From: Zoogloea sp. 1C4
GTDB lineage: Bacteria; Pseudomonadota; Gammaproteobacteria; Burkholderiales; Rhodocyclaceae
Assembly: GCF_009469605.1 (NCBI RefSeq)
Contig: NZ_SSXU01000004.1
Coordinates: 1 to 64,000, forward strand
Direction: 5' to 3'
DNA: 64,000 nucleotides
Positions 43,163 through 51,793 of this stretch are shown here, in pieces (within the stretch, counting starts at the first letter, position 1; each line of letters begins with the position of its first letter). The translations under genes and the position numbers were made by a program. The notes beneath the pieces are model-generated. The model was not told the DNA's origin. It saw only the letters and a program-made list of their open reading frames with translations, and did no database searches.

Positions 43163-44332
43163 ATGAACAATTCGCTGCTCCTCAAGGCCGGCAGCGCGTG
43201 GCGCACCTTGCTCGCGCCCCTCGACCGGCCCCTCCTGCTGCTCACCGTCGTCCTGCTCGCCTTCGCCACGCTGATCATCTCCAGCGCGTCACCCCAGCGG
43301 ATCAACGCCCACCTCACCAATCTGGCGGTGGGCGTCGCCTGCCTGCTCGCGGCGGCCCACGTGACACCCCAGCGCCTGCGCGTCGTCACGCCGCCGCTCT
43401 ATATCGTGGGCATTGTGCTGCTCATCGCCGTGGCCCTGTTCGGCGACATCTCGAAGGGCGCCCAACGCTGGCTGAACCTGGGTTTCACCCGCATCCAGCC
43501 ATCCGAGATCCTCAAGATCGCCGCGCCGCTGATGCTGGCCTGGTTCTACTTTCATCGGGACGGGGTGCTGCGCCACCGCGACCACCTCGCGGCGGTGGCC
43601 CTGCTGATGTTGCCGGTGCTGCTCATCGCCAAACAGCCCGACCTCGGCACGGCGATCCTGGTCTTCCTGGCTGGGTTCTTCGTGCTGTTTCTGGCCGGCA
43701 TCCCGTGGAAGTGGATCGCCCCGCTGGTGGTGGGCGTGCTCGCCATCGTGGTGGTGCTGCTGCTGTTCGGCGACAGCCTGTGCGAGAAGGACCGGCCCTG
43801 GCCGCTGCTGCGCGAATATCAGAAGCATCGGGTATGCACCATGCTCAACCCCACGTCCGACCCGCTGGGCAAGGGTTTTCACATCATCCAGGCGATGATC
43901 GCCACGGGGTCGGGCGGGGTGTGGGGCAAGGGCTGGGGGCTGGGCACGCAGACGCAGCTCGACTTTCTGCCCGAGCGCCACACCGACTTCATCTTCGCGG
44001 TACTGGCCGAGGAGCTCGGGCTGGTCGGCGCGCTGGTGCTGCTGGCAATCTACATCCTGCTCGTGCTGCGGGGCATGTCCATCGCGCTCGCCACCAAGGA
44101 CCGCTTCAGCCGCTACCTGGCGGGCAGCCTCACCCTCAGCATCTTCTCCTACGCCTTCGTGAACATGGGCATGGTGACGGGCATGCTGCCGGTGGTCGGC
44201 GTGCCGCTGCCCTTCATGAGCTACGGCGGCACCGCGCTGGTGATCCTGTGCATCTCGCTGGGGATGCTGATGTCCATCGCCCACGACCGCAACGCCGGCC
44301 GGGCGAGCAAGGCCGCCCTCAGCCCAGGCTGA
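43163..44332 (+). CDS. rodA: Peptidoglycan glycosyltransferase RodA (SEDS family)
   Basis: 389 aa, about ten transmembrane helices. SEDS motifs: GFTRIQPSEILKIAAPL, IAKQPDLGTAILVFLAGF, LPERHTDFIFAVLAEELGLVG and MGMVTGMLPVVGVPLPFMSYGGTAL. RodA polymerises glycan strands for cell elongation together with a class B penicillin-binding protein. mreBCD and mrdA, its frequent neighbours, are not here. Its 3' end overlaps the convergent response regulator gene by 14 bp. The ATG at 43163 gives the normal family N-terminus. Confidence 0.92.
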   Translation: MNNSLLLKAGSAWRTLLAPLDRPLLLLTVVLLAFATLIISSASPQRINAHLTNLAVGVACLLAAAHVTPQRLRVVTPPLYIVGIVLLIAVALFGDISKGAQRWLNLGFTRIQPSEILKIAAPLMLAWFYFHRDGVLRHRDHLAAVALLMLPVLLIAKQPDLGTAILVFLAGFFVLFLAGIPWKWIAPLVVGVLAIVVVLLLFGDSLCEKDRPWPLLREYQKHRVCTMLNPTSDPLGKGFHIIQAMIATGSGGVWGKGWGLGTQTQLDFLPERHTDFIFAVLAEELGLVGALVLLAIYILLVLRGMSIALATKDRFSRYLAGSLTLSIFSYAFVNMGMVTGMLPVVGVPLPFMSYGGTALVILCISLGMLMSIAHDRNAGRASKAALSPG

Positions 44333-44918
44333 GGCGCACCAGCTCGGCCACGCTGGCCACCCCCAGCTTGTCCATCATCCGCGCCTTGTGGACCTCGACG
44401 GTGCGCGGGCTGATCGCCAGCTCGGCCGCGATCTCGCGGTTGTGGCGCCCGGCCACCACCCGCTCCATCACCTCGCGCTCCCGCTGGGTCAGGCCGTCGA
44501 TGCGGCGGCGCGCCTGGTCGCGGCTCGCCGCGGCGTCGAGGGTCTCGCGCTGGCGCGAGAAGGCTTCGCTGATGGCCGCCAGCAGCCGCCCCTCGTCGAT
44601 GGGCTTCTCGAGGAAATCCACCGCCTGGGCACGAAACGCCGCCCGGGCCGAATCCACATCTCCGTGGCCGGTCATGATGACCACCGGCAGGCTGGCGCCC
44701 TGATCGAGCAGGGTGCGCTGCAGGGTCAGCCCATCCATGCCGGGCATGCGGATGTCCAGGAGCAGGCAGCCGCGCCAGTGGGGCTTGAAAGCCCGCAGGT
44801 AGCTGTCGGCGTCGGCGAACATGGCCACCCGGTAGTCGTGAATGCCCAGCAGCAGCCCCAGCGCGTCGCGCACCGAGGGGTCGTCGTCGACGATGAATAC
44901 GGTCAGATTGTCGGTCAT
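44319..44918 (-). CDS. FixJ-type two-component response regulator (REC-LuxR HTH)
   Basis: 199 aa. Receiver domain with D11-D12-D13 and phospho-acceptor D55 in LLLDIRMPGMDGL, a TGHGDV switch region and EKP. The LuxR-type HTH (about residues 135-195) has LTQREREVMERVVAGRHNREIAAELAISPRTVEVHKARMMDKL. It overlaps the partner kinase gene by ATGA. The shared 16-bp motif found before rodA, before the antiporter operon and near the peroxidase gene is a candidate target. Signals and targets are otherwise unknown. Confidence 0.93.
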   Translation of the reverse strand: MTDNLTVFIVDDDPSVRDALGLLLGIHDYRVAMFADADSYLRAFKPHWRGCLLLDIRMPGMDGLTLQRTLLDQGASLPVVIMTGHGDVDSARAAFRAQAVDFLEKPIDEGRLLAAISEAFSRQRETLDAAASRDQARRRIDGLTQREREVMERVVAGRHNREIAAELAISPRTVEVHKARMMDKLGVASVAELVRLSLG

Positions 44919-46474
44919 GGTGTGATGGCTTCCCGGATCGGCAGGACGAGCCTGAACTGCCCGTGGCCGGCGACCTCGCCCGTCAGGCTGCCGCCGTGCG
45001 CCTCGGCAATGGCCCGGCTGATGGCCAGCCCCAGGCCCATCCCGCTCGACTTGCCGGAATAGAAGGATTCGAAGACGAGCCCGAGCTCCCGCGCCGTGAG
45101 GCCGGGGCCGGAATCCTCGACGCAGATGCAGACCTGATCGTCCGCCGGGACGTCGGCCCTGAGGCTGACCCAGCGAGGCCCCGTGGCCTGCGCCTGCACC
45201 GCGTCGAAGGCATTGGACAACAGGTTGCGCAGCACGACTTCCAGCTGGAGCCGGTCGGCCAGCAGGTGGATGTCCGGCACCTCGTTCACCGTGAAGGCGA
45301 TCCCCGCCGCGGCGGCCTTGTCCCGGTAATGTTCGGCGGCGGCCTCGACGAGGCTGCCCAGCGCCACGTCCTCGAGACGGGTGGCCCCGGTGCGGAAGAA
45401 ATCCCGCAGCCGCTGGACCACCTCGCCGGCCCGGCGGGCCTCGCTGCGCATGCCGTGGATGGCCGCATCGAGCCGCGCCCCGCTCTCGCCCCGCGCCTTG
45501 AGGGTGTCGTAGGCCGAGGCGTAGGCGCCCATCGCGGTGAGCGGCTGATTGAGCTCGTGGGCCAGGGCGCCCGCCATCTCGCCGGCGGCGGCGAGGCGCA
45601 GGGTCTGGCGAAGCTCGTCGCTGGTGCGGCGCTGTTCATCCACCACGCCGCCGATGAGAAAGCCGATCAACGCCATCACGAAGGCCAGCATCTGCAGCTC
45701 GGCCACCGTCACCGCGCTGAAGTCGAGCCACTGCACCGCCACGATCACCCCGATCTGCAGCAGCATGGCCGAAACAATGGCGCCGGCCATGCCCTGGCGC
45801 GCCGCCGCCCAGGCGATCGGCACGAACAGCCAGTAGAACAGCTTGAACCCGCTGCCGCCGCCCAGCCCGAAGGCCACCAGCAAGGCCACCACGCACAGCA
45901 GCGCGTAGCCCAGGGTTTCCCAGCGCAGCAGCGCCGCCTTCAGCATCAGGCGGCCGCGCTCGCCGGCCAGCCACCAGAACAGCGGCATCGCCAGCGCAAT
46001 GCCCACCATGTCACCCACCCAGAACTGCAGCACACCACCGCGCCAGCCCTCGGCCGGCAGCAGCCCCAGCGCGCAGAGGCCGGTGATGAAGAACACGCTG
46101 TTGAGGAGCGTGCCCAGCACCACCGGCACCATCCAGCCCAGCAGCGCCGAGCGCCCGTCGAGCAGCGATCCGGGCTCCATGCGCCGGCGGAGCACTTCCG
46201 CCAGGGCCAGATAGCCGCCGGCGAGCATCAGCGCCGACAACAGGCTGCGCCACCATTCGGGGGATACATCCCGCACGAGGAACTCGCTGGCCACCACCGC
46301 CACGACGAACGCCCCGCGCGCCAGGGGCCCCTGGCGCAGCACATAGACCAGCCCGAGGGCCGGCGCAGGGTTCCAGGGCGTGATGTTCAGTCCGTGCAGC
46401 GGATGGATGAAACTCGCCGCATCCAGGGCGATGTACAGGCTGACGAAGACGAGGGGGAGCAGACGCTTGCGCAA
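44915..46474 (-). CDS. MASE1-domain sensor histidine kinase
   Basis: 519 aa. The N-terminal 290 residues are an integral membrane MASE1-type sensor of about eight helices (NITPWNPAPALGLVYVLRQGP, LQFWVGDMVGIALAMPL). It is followed by HisKA with ALAHELNQPLTA (His near 306) and an HATPase domain (LLSNAFDAVQA, VEDSGPGL, GMGLGLAISRAI). MASE1 ligands are unknown. It is the first gene of a kinase-regulator operon and is divergent from an antiporter operon across 157 bp, which suggests joint regulation. Confidence 0.92.
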   Translation of the reverse strand: MRKRLLPLVFVSLYIALDAASFIHPLHGLNITPWNPAPALGLVYVLRQGPLARGAFVVAVVASEFLVRDVSPEWWRSLLSALMLAGGYLALAEVLRRRMEPGSLLDGRSALLGWMVPVVLGTLLNSVFFITGLCALGLLPAEGWRGGVLQFWVGDMVGIALAMPLFWWLAGERGRLMLKAALLRWETLGYALLCVVALLVAFGLGGGSGFKLFYWLFVPIAWAAARQGMAGAIVSAMLLQIGVIVAVQWLDFSAVTVAELQMLAFVMALIGFLIGGVVDEQRRTSDELRQTLRLAAAGEMAGALAHELNQPLTAMGAYASAYDTLKARGESGARLDAAIHGMRSEARRAGEVVQRLRDFFRTGATRLEDVALGSLVEAAAEHYRDKAAAAGIAFTVNEVPDIHLLADRLQLEVVLRNLLSNAFDAVQAQATGPRWVSLRADVPADDQVCICVEDSGPGLTARELGLVFESFYSGKSSGMGLGLAISRAIAEAHGGSLTGEVAGHGQFRLVLPIREAITP

Positions 46475-46558
46475 GAATGACGCCGAACAGATTGAGATGG
46501 CGCCATTGTGAAGCCGGCGCCCCGATCGCGTAACAAGGGAAACACGTACATGATTCCG

Positions 46559-46584
46559 CTAAGTGCTTCCCGGATTTCCCGGGG
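46559..46584. promoter_or_regulatory. Shared 16-bp motif (copy C) between the kinase and antiporter genes
   Basis: TAAGTGCTTCCCGGAT followed by TTCCCGGGG, matching copies A and B in spacing and most bases. It lies about 50-75 bp before the antiporter start and 85-110 bp before the kinase start. Confidence 0.5.
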
Positions 46585-46631
46585 CGGCGCGGCCGGGTAC
46601 CGTAAGGCCAACTCCTCACTGTTCCCGGATC

Positions 46632-47900
46632 ATGCTCTCCCTGGCCGCATCTGCGCCTGAAATCGCCGCTGCCGCAATCTTTGCGGTCGCCGTCGCCCAC
46701 ACGTTCTCGACCCGCTTCTTCGCCCATCTGGCTCACCTCCAGCCCCGTCACGCCGGGCTGTGGCACCTGCTCGCCGAGGTGGAGGTGGTGTTCGGGCTAT
46801 GGGCATTCGTACTGGTCGCCACCCTGTTCTGCCTGTCGGGGCAGGATGCCGCGGTGGCCTACCTGGAAGGACGCAACTTCACCGAACCGATGTTCGTGTT
46901 CGTGGTGATGGTGATCGCCGCAAGCCGCCCCATCGTCAGCACGGTGATCGGCGTGGTACGCCTGCTGGCGTCGGTGATTCCGATCCATCGCGCCGTGGCG
47001 ACCTACTTCCTGTGCCTGTCGGTGGTCCCGCTGCTGGGCTCCTTCATCACCGAACCGGCCGCCATGACCCTCGCGGCGCTGATGCTGCGCGACGGTTACT
47101 ACCAGCAGGGCCTGTCCAACCGGCTCAAGTACGCCACCCTGGGGATGCTCTTCGTGAATGTCTCCATCGGCGGCACGCTCACCCATTTCGCCGCGCCGCC
47201 GGTGCTGATGGTCGCCGCGAAGTGGCAGTGGGACACCCTCTACATGATCTCCCACTTCGGCTGGAAGGCGGCCGTCGCAGTGTTTGCGAATGCCATCATC
47301 CTCACGTGGTTCTTCCGCGAGGAGCTTGCCGAGCGGGGCCAGATCGACCCGGACACCCAACGCGCCCCGGTCCCCGTCACGATCAGCGGCATTCATCTCG
47401 CCTTCCTGATCGGGGCAGTCTTCTTCGCCCACCACCCGGTGGTGTTCATGGGGCTGTTCCTGTTCTTCCTGGGCTTCACCGAAGCCTACAAGACCCACCA
47501 GGACCGCCTGATCCTGCGCGAAGGCCTGCTGGTGGCGTTCTTCCTGGCCGGGCTGGTGGTGCTCGGCGGGCTCCAGCAGTGGTGGCTGCAACAGGCGCTG
47601 GTCGGCGTGGAGCCGACCCTGCTGTACTTCCTCGCCACCGCGCTGACCGCCCTGACGGACAACGCCGCACTGACCTACCTGGCCTCTCTGGTGGACGGCG
47701 TGTCGCCCGAATTCAAGTACGCCATCGTCGCCGGCGCGGTGACGGGCGGCGGCCTCACCTTCATCGCCAATGCGCCGAACCCCGCCGGCGTGGCGATCCT
47801 CAAATCGAACTTCGACGACGAATCCATCAGCCCGATGGGCCTGTTCCTGGCCGCGCTGCCCCCCACCTGCGTCGCCATCCTGGCCTTCCAGGTGCTGTGA
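46632..47900 (+). CDS. Putative Na+/H+ antiporter (PF07399 type)
   Basis: 422 aa, about eleven hydrophobic helices. Segments such as VATYFLCLSVVPLLGSFITEPAAMTLAALMLRD, GGTLTHFAAPPVLMVAAKWQWD and ALTALTDNAALTYLASLVDG match the putative Na+/H+ antiporter family of proteobacteria. TEP and TDNA in half-helices may be the ion site. Function is assigned by family only. It is the first gene of a three-gene operon (stop/start overlap TGATG with the next gene). Confidence 0.82.
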   Translation: MLSLAASAPEIAAAAIFAVAVAHTFSTRFFAHLAHLQPRHAGLWHLLAEVEVVFGLWAFVLVATLFCLSGQDAAVAYLEGRNFTEPMFVFVVMVIAASRPIVSTVIGVVRLLASVIPIHRAVATYFLCLSVVPLLGSFITEPAAMTLAALMLRDGYYQQGLSNRLKYATLGMLFVNVSIGGTLTHFAAPPVLMVAAKWQWDTLYMISHFGWKAAVAVFANAIILTWFFREELAERGQIDPDTQRAPVPVTISGIHLAFLIGAVFFAHHPVVFMGLFLFFLGFTEAYKTHQDRLILREGLLVAFFLAGLVVLGGLQQWWLQQALVGVEPTLLYFLATALTALTDNAALTYLASLVDGVSPEFKYAIVAGAVTGGGLTFIANAPNPAGVAILKSNFDDESISPMGLFLAALPPTCVAILAFQVL

Positions 47901-48271
47901 TGTCGGCCGCCAGCCCGATCCTCCGGTCACGCTGGCTGCAATGGGTGCTGGTCAGCCTGTTCCCACGCCTGCGGGCCTGGCCCGTGCGCGACTGGCCGGG
48001 CGTGCTGGAGAAGGCAAGATCGATCGAAGCGGACGTTGTCGAGCGCATCTCGGTGATCGCCAGCCTGGTGCTGGTGACCTGGCTGCTGCGCCCGCCGACT
48101 GGCCTCGACGTACCGCAACCCCTGCTCTTTCTGGCCCAGATGGTGATGGCGATGCCGGCATTGGTCGCGCTGACCGGGCCGTTCTACCTGCGACGGCTCC
48201 GCCGCGGCCTGCAGGCGGCCTACCGCCGGGATCATCCCCCCGCCGCGCCGCCCGGCGCCGACGCCCCCTGA
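47900..48271 (+). CDS. Small membrane protein linked to the antiporter
   Basis: 123 aa with two hydrophobic segments (about residues 48-63 and 72-95) between an Arg/Trp-rich N-terminus (LFPRLRAWPVRDWP) and a basic, Pro-rich tail. The start codon overlaps the antiporter stop, so it is translationally coupled. No family recognised. A regulatory or accessory subunit of the transporter is a possible role. Confidence 0.7.
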   Translation: MSAASPILRSRWLQWVLVSLFPRLRAWPVRDWPGVLEKARSIEADVVERISVIASLVLVTWLLRPPTGLDVPQPLLFLAQMVMAMPALVALTGPFYLRRLRRGLQAAYRRDHPPAAPPGADAP

Positions 48272-48287
48272 CACGGAGCGCGCGACC

Positions 48288-48770
48288 ATGAACACCGCCG
48301 CCGCACAACCGGAAGACCACGCCCATCACCGGCTGCTGATCCCCATCGACGCCACCGCGGCGTCGAAGTGGGGGATTACCCACGCGCTCCGGACTCATCG
48401 GGAGGCCGGGCCGGTGGCGGTGTATCTGCTCTACATCGTCGCGCCGGTGTGCCACTGGACGGTGCGGCGCTTCCGCACCGAGCAGGAGATCCACCGCCAC
48501 TTCGAGGCCCGGTCACGCGTATTTCTGGAAGAAGCCGCCCTGCCCCTGCGGGACGCCGGCATCGTCTGCCGCAGCCTGTTCCGCGAAGCGCCGCCCGTGC
48601 CTGGCATCCTCGATCTGGCCGAGCAGCTCGGCTGCACGGGAATCGTGGTGCCGGACCCCGGCTGGCCTGATCTGCTGGGCCGAAGTCTTGCCCGACGACT
48701 GCAGCGCGCCCGGCGCGGCATCCCCATCACCCCGGCCCGCCCGCCAGCAGCCCTGGAGCGGACTACTTGA
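48288..48770 (+). CDS. UspA-like protein with a degenerate nucleotide-binding motif
   Basis: 160 aa. The Usp fold is suggested by RLLIPIDATAASKWGITHALRT, the central EIHRHFEARSRVFLEEAALPLRDAG helix and LAEQLGCTGIVVP. The ATP signature of UspA proteins (G-2x-G-9x-G-S/T) is not kept: the region reads VPDPGWPDLLGRSL. It is therefore probably a non-ATP-binding Usp. Third gene of the antiporter unit; its 3' end overlaps the convergent cytochrome gene by 8 bp. Confidence 0.72.
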   Translation: MNTAAAQPEDHAHHRLLIPIDATAASKWGITHALRTHREAGPVAVYLLYIVAPVCHWTVRRFRTEQEIHRHFEARSRVFLEEAALPLRDAGIVCRSLFREAPPVPGILDLAEQLGCTGIVVPDPGWPDLLGRSLARRLQRARRGIPITPARPPAALERTT

Positions 48771-49416
48771 GGCTGGACAGGTAGGCCACCACCGCCTCGA
48801 TGTTCTGCTCGCCCAGGGCCATCACCGCGGCGGTCATCGGCGGGTAGATGCGCTCCGGGCCGCCCTTCAGGTAGCGCTTGAGGGTCTGGCGCAGGTATTC
48901 CGGCTGCTGGCCGGCGAGGCGCGGGAAGTTCTCGCCGCCGCGTGCCTCGGGGCCATGACAGCGCACGCAGTTGCGGGCAAACAGCTGGCCGCCCTCGGCC
49001 GAACGCGGGCCCGGCGTGGCCACCGACGGCGTCGCCGGCAGGTTGGCGTAGTAGTAGGCCACGCTGGCCTTCTCTTCCGCGCTCAGGGCCTTGCCCAGCC
49101 CCTGCATGAAGGGCTCCAGGCGCCGGCCGGTGCGGAACACCTCGATCTGGTTGAGCAGGTAAAGGGGATGCTGGCCGGCCAGGTTGGGCAGCTCGGCATA
49201 GCGGGCGCCGGCCTGCTCGCCGTGGCAGTTGGCGCAGAACTGGGCCACCTTGCGGCCGGCGTCGATGGCGGCCTTCTGCTCGACCGGCGTGCCTTTCTGC
49301 AGCCGCGCGAGGATGTCGCGTCCATCCGCCGGCGTCGCCGCCGCGGCCGGCAAGGCCAGCCCACATAACGCAGCGACCAGCAGTGTCGCCGCGGCCTTCG
49401 GTTTGATACCCATCAT
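48763..49416 (-). CDS. Diheme cytochrome c (c4-like)
   Basis: 217 aa, periplasmic. A signal peptide of about 27 residues precedes two tandem class I cytochrome c domains with heme sites CANCH and CVRCH. Likely axial Met residues lie in EPFMQGLG and YPPMTAAVMALG. Two-domain cytochromes of this size transfer electrons to cbb3-type or other terminal oxidases, or to peroxidases such as the diheme enzyme at 16 kb. Two adjacent ATGs at the start are equivalent. It is a single-gene unit. Confidence 0.9.
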   Translation of the reverse strand: MMGIKPKAAATLLVAALCGLALPAAAATPADGRDILARLQKGTPVEQKAAIDAGRKVAQFCANCHGEQAGARYAELPNLAGQHPLYLLNQIEVFRTGRRLEPFMQGLGKALSAEEKASVAYYYANLPATPSVATPGPRSAEGGQLFARNCVRCHGPEARGGENFPRLAGQQPEYLRQTLKRYLKGGPERIYPPMTAAVMALGEQNIEAVVAYLSSLK

Positions 49417-49525
49417 CGGAAACCCCTCTGTGGCTGGCTGGCGATATGACCCGCCGCGCCTGATATGGGCATTGTAGCTGCCCGCCTCGAACTACAATTC
49501 CGCCTTTGTCACAGTCATCGACCGC

Positions 49526-50812
49526 ATGTCCGCCGCCTCCGCCCCCTCTCGCAGCACCGTTCGCGTCGCCATCATCGGCGGCGGGCCGGCCGGCCTGATG
49601 GCCGCCGAAACCCTGGCCGCCGCTGGCATTCATGCGGATGTCTTCGACGCCATGCCGTCGGTGGGGCGCAAGTTCCTGCTGGCCGGAAAGGGCGGGCTCA
49701 ACATCACCCATTCCGAGGCGTTCGAGGCTTTCGTGTCCCGTTACGGCACGCGCCGCGCCCAGCTTGAACCGATGGTGACGGCATTTTCGCCCCAGGCCCT
49801 GCGCGACTGGGTCGAGGCGCTGGGCGTGACCACCTTTGTGGGCACCTCGGGCCGGGTGTTTCCCGCCGAGATGAAGGCCGCGCCGCTGATGCGGGCGTGG
49901 CTGCACCGCCTGCGCGAAGCCGGCGTGCGCATCCACGCGCGCCACCGCTGGACCGGCTGGAACGCCGACGGCAGCCTGGCCTTCACCACGCCCGCCGGGC
50001 CCCTGGCGGTGACGGCCGACGCCACCCTGCTGGCCCTGGGCGGCGGCAGCTGGGCCCGGCTCGGCTCCGACGGCGCGTGGGTGCCGTGGCTGGCGGAAAA
50101 GGGCATCGCCGTGGCCCCCCTGCGCCCGGCCAACTGCGGCTTTCTGGTGGCCTCGCCCCGCGCTGCGGCGGGCTGGAGCGAGCACCTCGCGAGCCGCTTT
50201 GCCGGCCAGCCCCTCAAGTCGGTGGCGATCCGCCTCGCCGGCGACGCGGCCCCACCCCGGGTCGGCGAAGCCATGCTCACCGCCGACGGCATCGAGGGCA
50301 GCCTGATCTACGCCCTGTCGGCCGCCATCCGCGAGCGCATCGAGGCCGCTGGCGAGGCGTGGCTGGAGATCGACCTCGCCCCCGGCCGGCCGCTGGAGCG
50401 GGTGCTGGCGGAAGTCGCCCATCCCCGCGGCGCCCGCTCGCTGGCGAGCCACCTGCAGAGCCGGGTCGGCATCGCCGGGCTCAAGATGGCCCTGCTGCGC
50501 GAATGCGTGCCCTCCGAAGATCTGGCCGATCCCGCCCGCCTGGCCAGCGCCATCAAGGCCCTGCCGGTGCGCCTCGTCGCGCCGCGGCCGCTGGACGAAG
50601 CGATCAGCAGCGCTGGCGGGGTGCGCTTCGAGGAACTGGACGACGGCCTGATGGTGAAGCGCCAGCCCGGCCTGTTCTGCGCCGGCGAGATGCTCGACTG
50701 GGAGGCGCCCACCGGCGGCTACCTGCTCACCGCCTGCTTCGCCAGCGGCCGGCGGGCCGGCGAGGGCGTGCGCGACTGGCTCGCGGCGCGGGCGGAGCGT
50801 CACACGATTTAA
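49526..50812 (+). CDS. NAD(P)/FAD-dependent flavoprotein (BaiN/HI0933-like, TIGR03862 type)
   Basis: 428 aa. It has an N-terminal FAD-binding Rossmann motif VAIIGGGPAGLMAAETLA, followed by GRKFLLAGKGGLNITHSE and GGGSWARLGSDGAW, and a C-terminal APTGGYLLTACFASGRRAGEGVRDW that closes the FAD site. The family is common in proteobacteria and its substrate is not established. A TACAAT box lies about 30 bp upstream of the start. It is a single gene, divergent from the cytochrome gene. Confidence 0.87.
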   Translation: MSAASAPSRSTVRVAIIGGGPAGLMAAETLAAAGIHADVFDAMPSVGRKFLLAGKGGLNITHSEAFEAFVSRYGTRRAQLEPMVTAFSPQALRDWVEALGVTTFVGTSGRVFPAEMKAAPLMRAWLHRLREAGVRIHARHRWTGWNADGSLAFTTPAGPLAVTADATLLALGGGSWARLGSDGAWVPWLAEKGIAVAPLRPANCGFLVASPRAAAGWSEHLASRFAGQPLKSVAIRLAGDAAPPRVGEAMLTADGIEGSLIYALSAAIRERIEAAGEAWLEIDLAPGRPLERVLAEVAHPRGARSLASHLQSRVGIAGLKMALLRECVPSEDLADPARLASAIKALPVRLVAPRPLDEAISSAGGVRFEELDDGLMVKRQPGLFCAGEMLDWEAPTGGYLLTACFASGRRAGEGVRDWLAARAERHTI

Positions 50813-50866
50813 CCTGCCGGTCATCGGTCGGGGGCTAGAGTGGCCCTTCTGCTTTTCACCTGAAGG

Positions 50867-51115
50867 ATGACCGCCATGCTCTCCACCATCATCATCGGCC
50901 TCCTCGTCGGTCTCGTCGCCCGCTTCATCAAACCCGGCGACGACAACATGGGCTGGATCAAGACCATCCTGTTCGGCATCGGCGGCTCCTTGGCCGCCAC
51001 CTACGGCGGTCAGGCGCTGGGCCTCTACCAGGCCGGCCAGGGCGCCGGCTTCATCGGCTCGGTGGTCGGCGCCGTCGTGCTACTGATCGTCGCCGGGAAG
51101 CTCGGCCTGAAGTAA
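50867..51115 (+). CDS. GlsB/YeaQ/YmgE family stress-response membrane protein
   Basis: 82 aa with three short Gly-rich hydrophobic helices. The pattern IIIGLLVGLVARFIKPG, GWIKTILFGIGGSLAATYGG and GSVVGAVVLLIVAGKL is characteristic of the family formerly called transglycosylase-associated proteins. Induced by stress in several bacteria; mechanism unknown. An internal ATG three codons in is an equally good start. Confidence 0.88.
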   Translation: MTAMLSTIIIGLLVGLVARFIKPGDDNMGWIKTILFGIGGSLAATYGGQALGLYQAGQGAGFIGSVVGAVVLLIVAGKLGLK

Positions 51116-51205
51116 ACCGCAAGCCCGCCGGGGCAGTTTTGTTCAAGACGCCCGGCGGACATCGCCGCTACCTTGGGGTTTGTACCCTGCGAACTCCAAC
51201 CGGTG

Positions 51206-51793
51206 ATGTCCATGAACCTCGTCCTCTCGATGGCCGCCTTTGCGCTGGCGGCCTCCCTCTCCCCCGGCCCGGTGAATCTGGTGGCCCTCGGCGCCGGCGC
51301 CCGCCACGGCTTTCGGGCCAGCCTGCGCCACGTGACCGGCGCCACGGTCGGCTTCACCGTGCTGCTGGTGCTCACCGGCCTCGGCCTGCAGGAGATCCTC
51401 CAGCGCTGGCCGGGCCTGACCGACATCGTGCGCTGGGCCGGCGTAGCCTTTCTGGTGTATCTGGCGATCCGCCTGGCGGCCGATGATGGCCGGCTCGCTG
51501 CCGGGCCGGCCGACGCGGGGCCAACGCTGCTGGCCGGCGCGGTGATGCAGTGGCTCAACCCCAAGGCCTGGCTGGCCGCGGTGGCCGGCACCGGCGCCTA
51601 TCTGGCCGACGGCGATCCGGCCCGGGTGTGGCTGTTTGCGGGGATCTACTTCGTGATCTGCTATCTGTCGGTGGGCAGTTGGGCCTACGCCGGCGCCCAC
51701 CTGCGCCGCCACCTGGACAGCCCGGCGCGCATCCGCGCCTTCAACCGCCTGATGGCCGCGCTGCTGGCGGGCAGCGCACTGTTCCTGCTCTAA
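51206..51793 (+). CDS. LysE-family translocator
   Basis: 195 aa, about six hydrophobic helices. The N-terminal SLSPGPVNLVALGAGARHGFRASLRHVTGATVGF motif and MQWLNPKAWLAAVAGTGAYL are diagnostic for LysE/RhtB exporters, which pump out amino acids or related metabolites. The substrate is not predictable. Start at 51206 (or 51212). Its stop overlaps the stop of the convergent AraC regulator gene by 4 bp, an arrangement common for LysE-type exporters and their regulators. Confidence 0.85.
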   Translation: MSMNLVLSMAAFALAASLSPGPVNLVALGAGARHGFRASLRHVTGATVGFTVLLVLTGLGLQEILQRWPGLTDIVRWAGVAFLVYLAIRLAADDGRLAAGPADAGPTLLAGAVMQWLNPKAWLAAVAGTGAYLADGDPARVWLFAGIYFVICYLSVGSWAYAGAHLRRHLDSPARIRAFNRLMAALLAGSALFLL

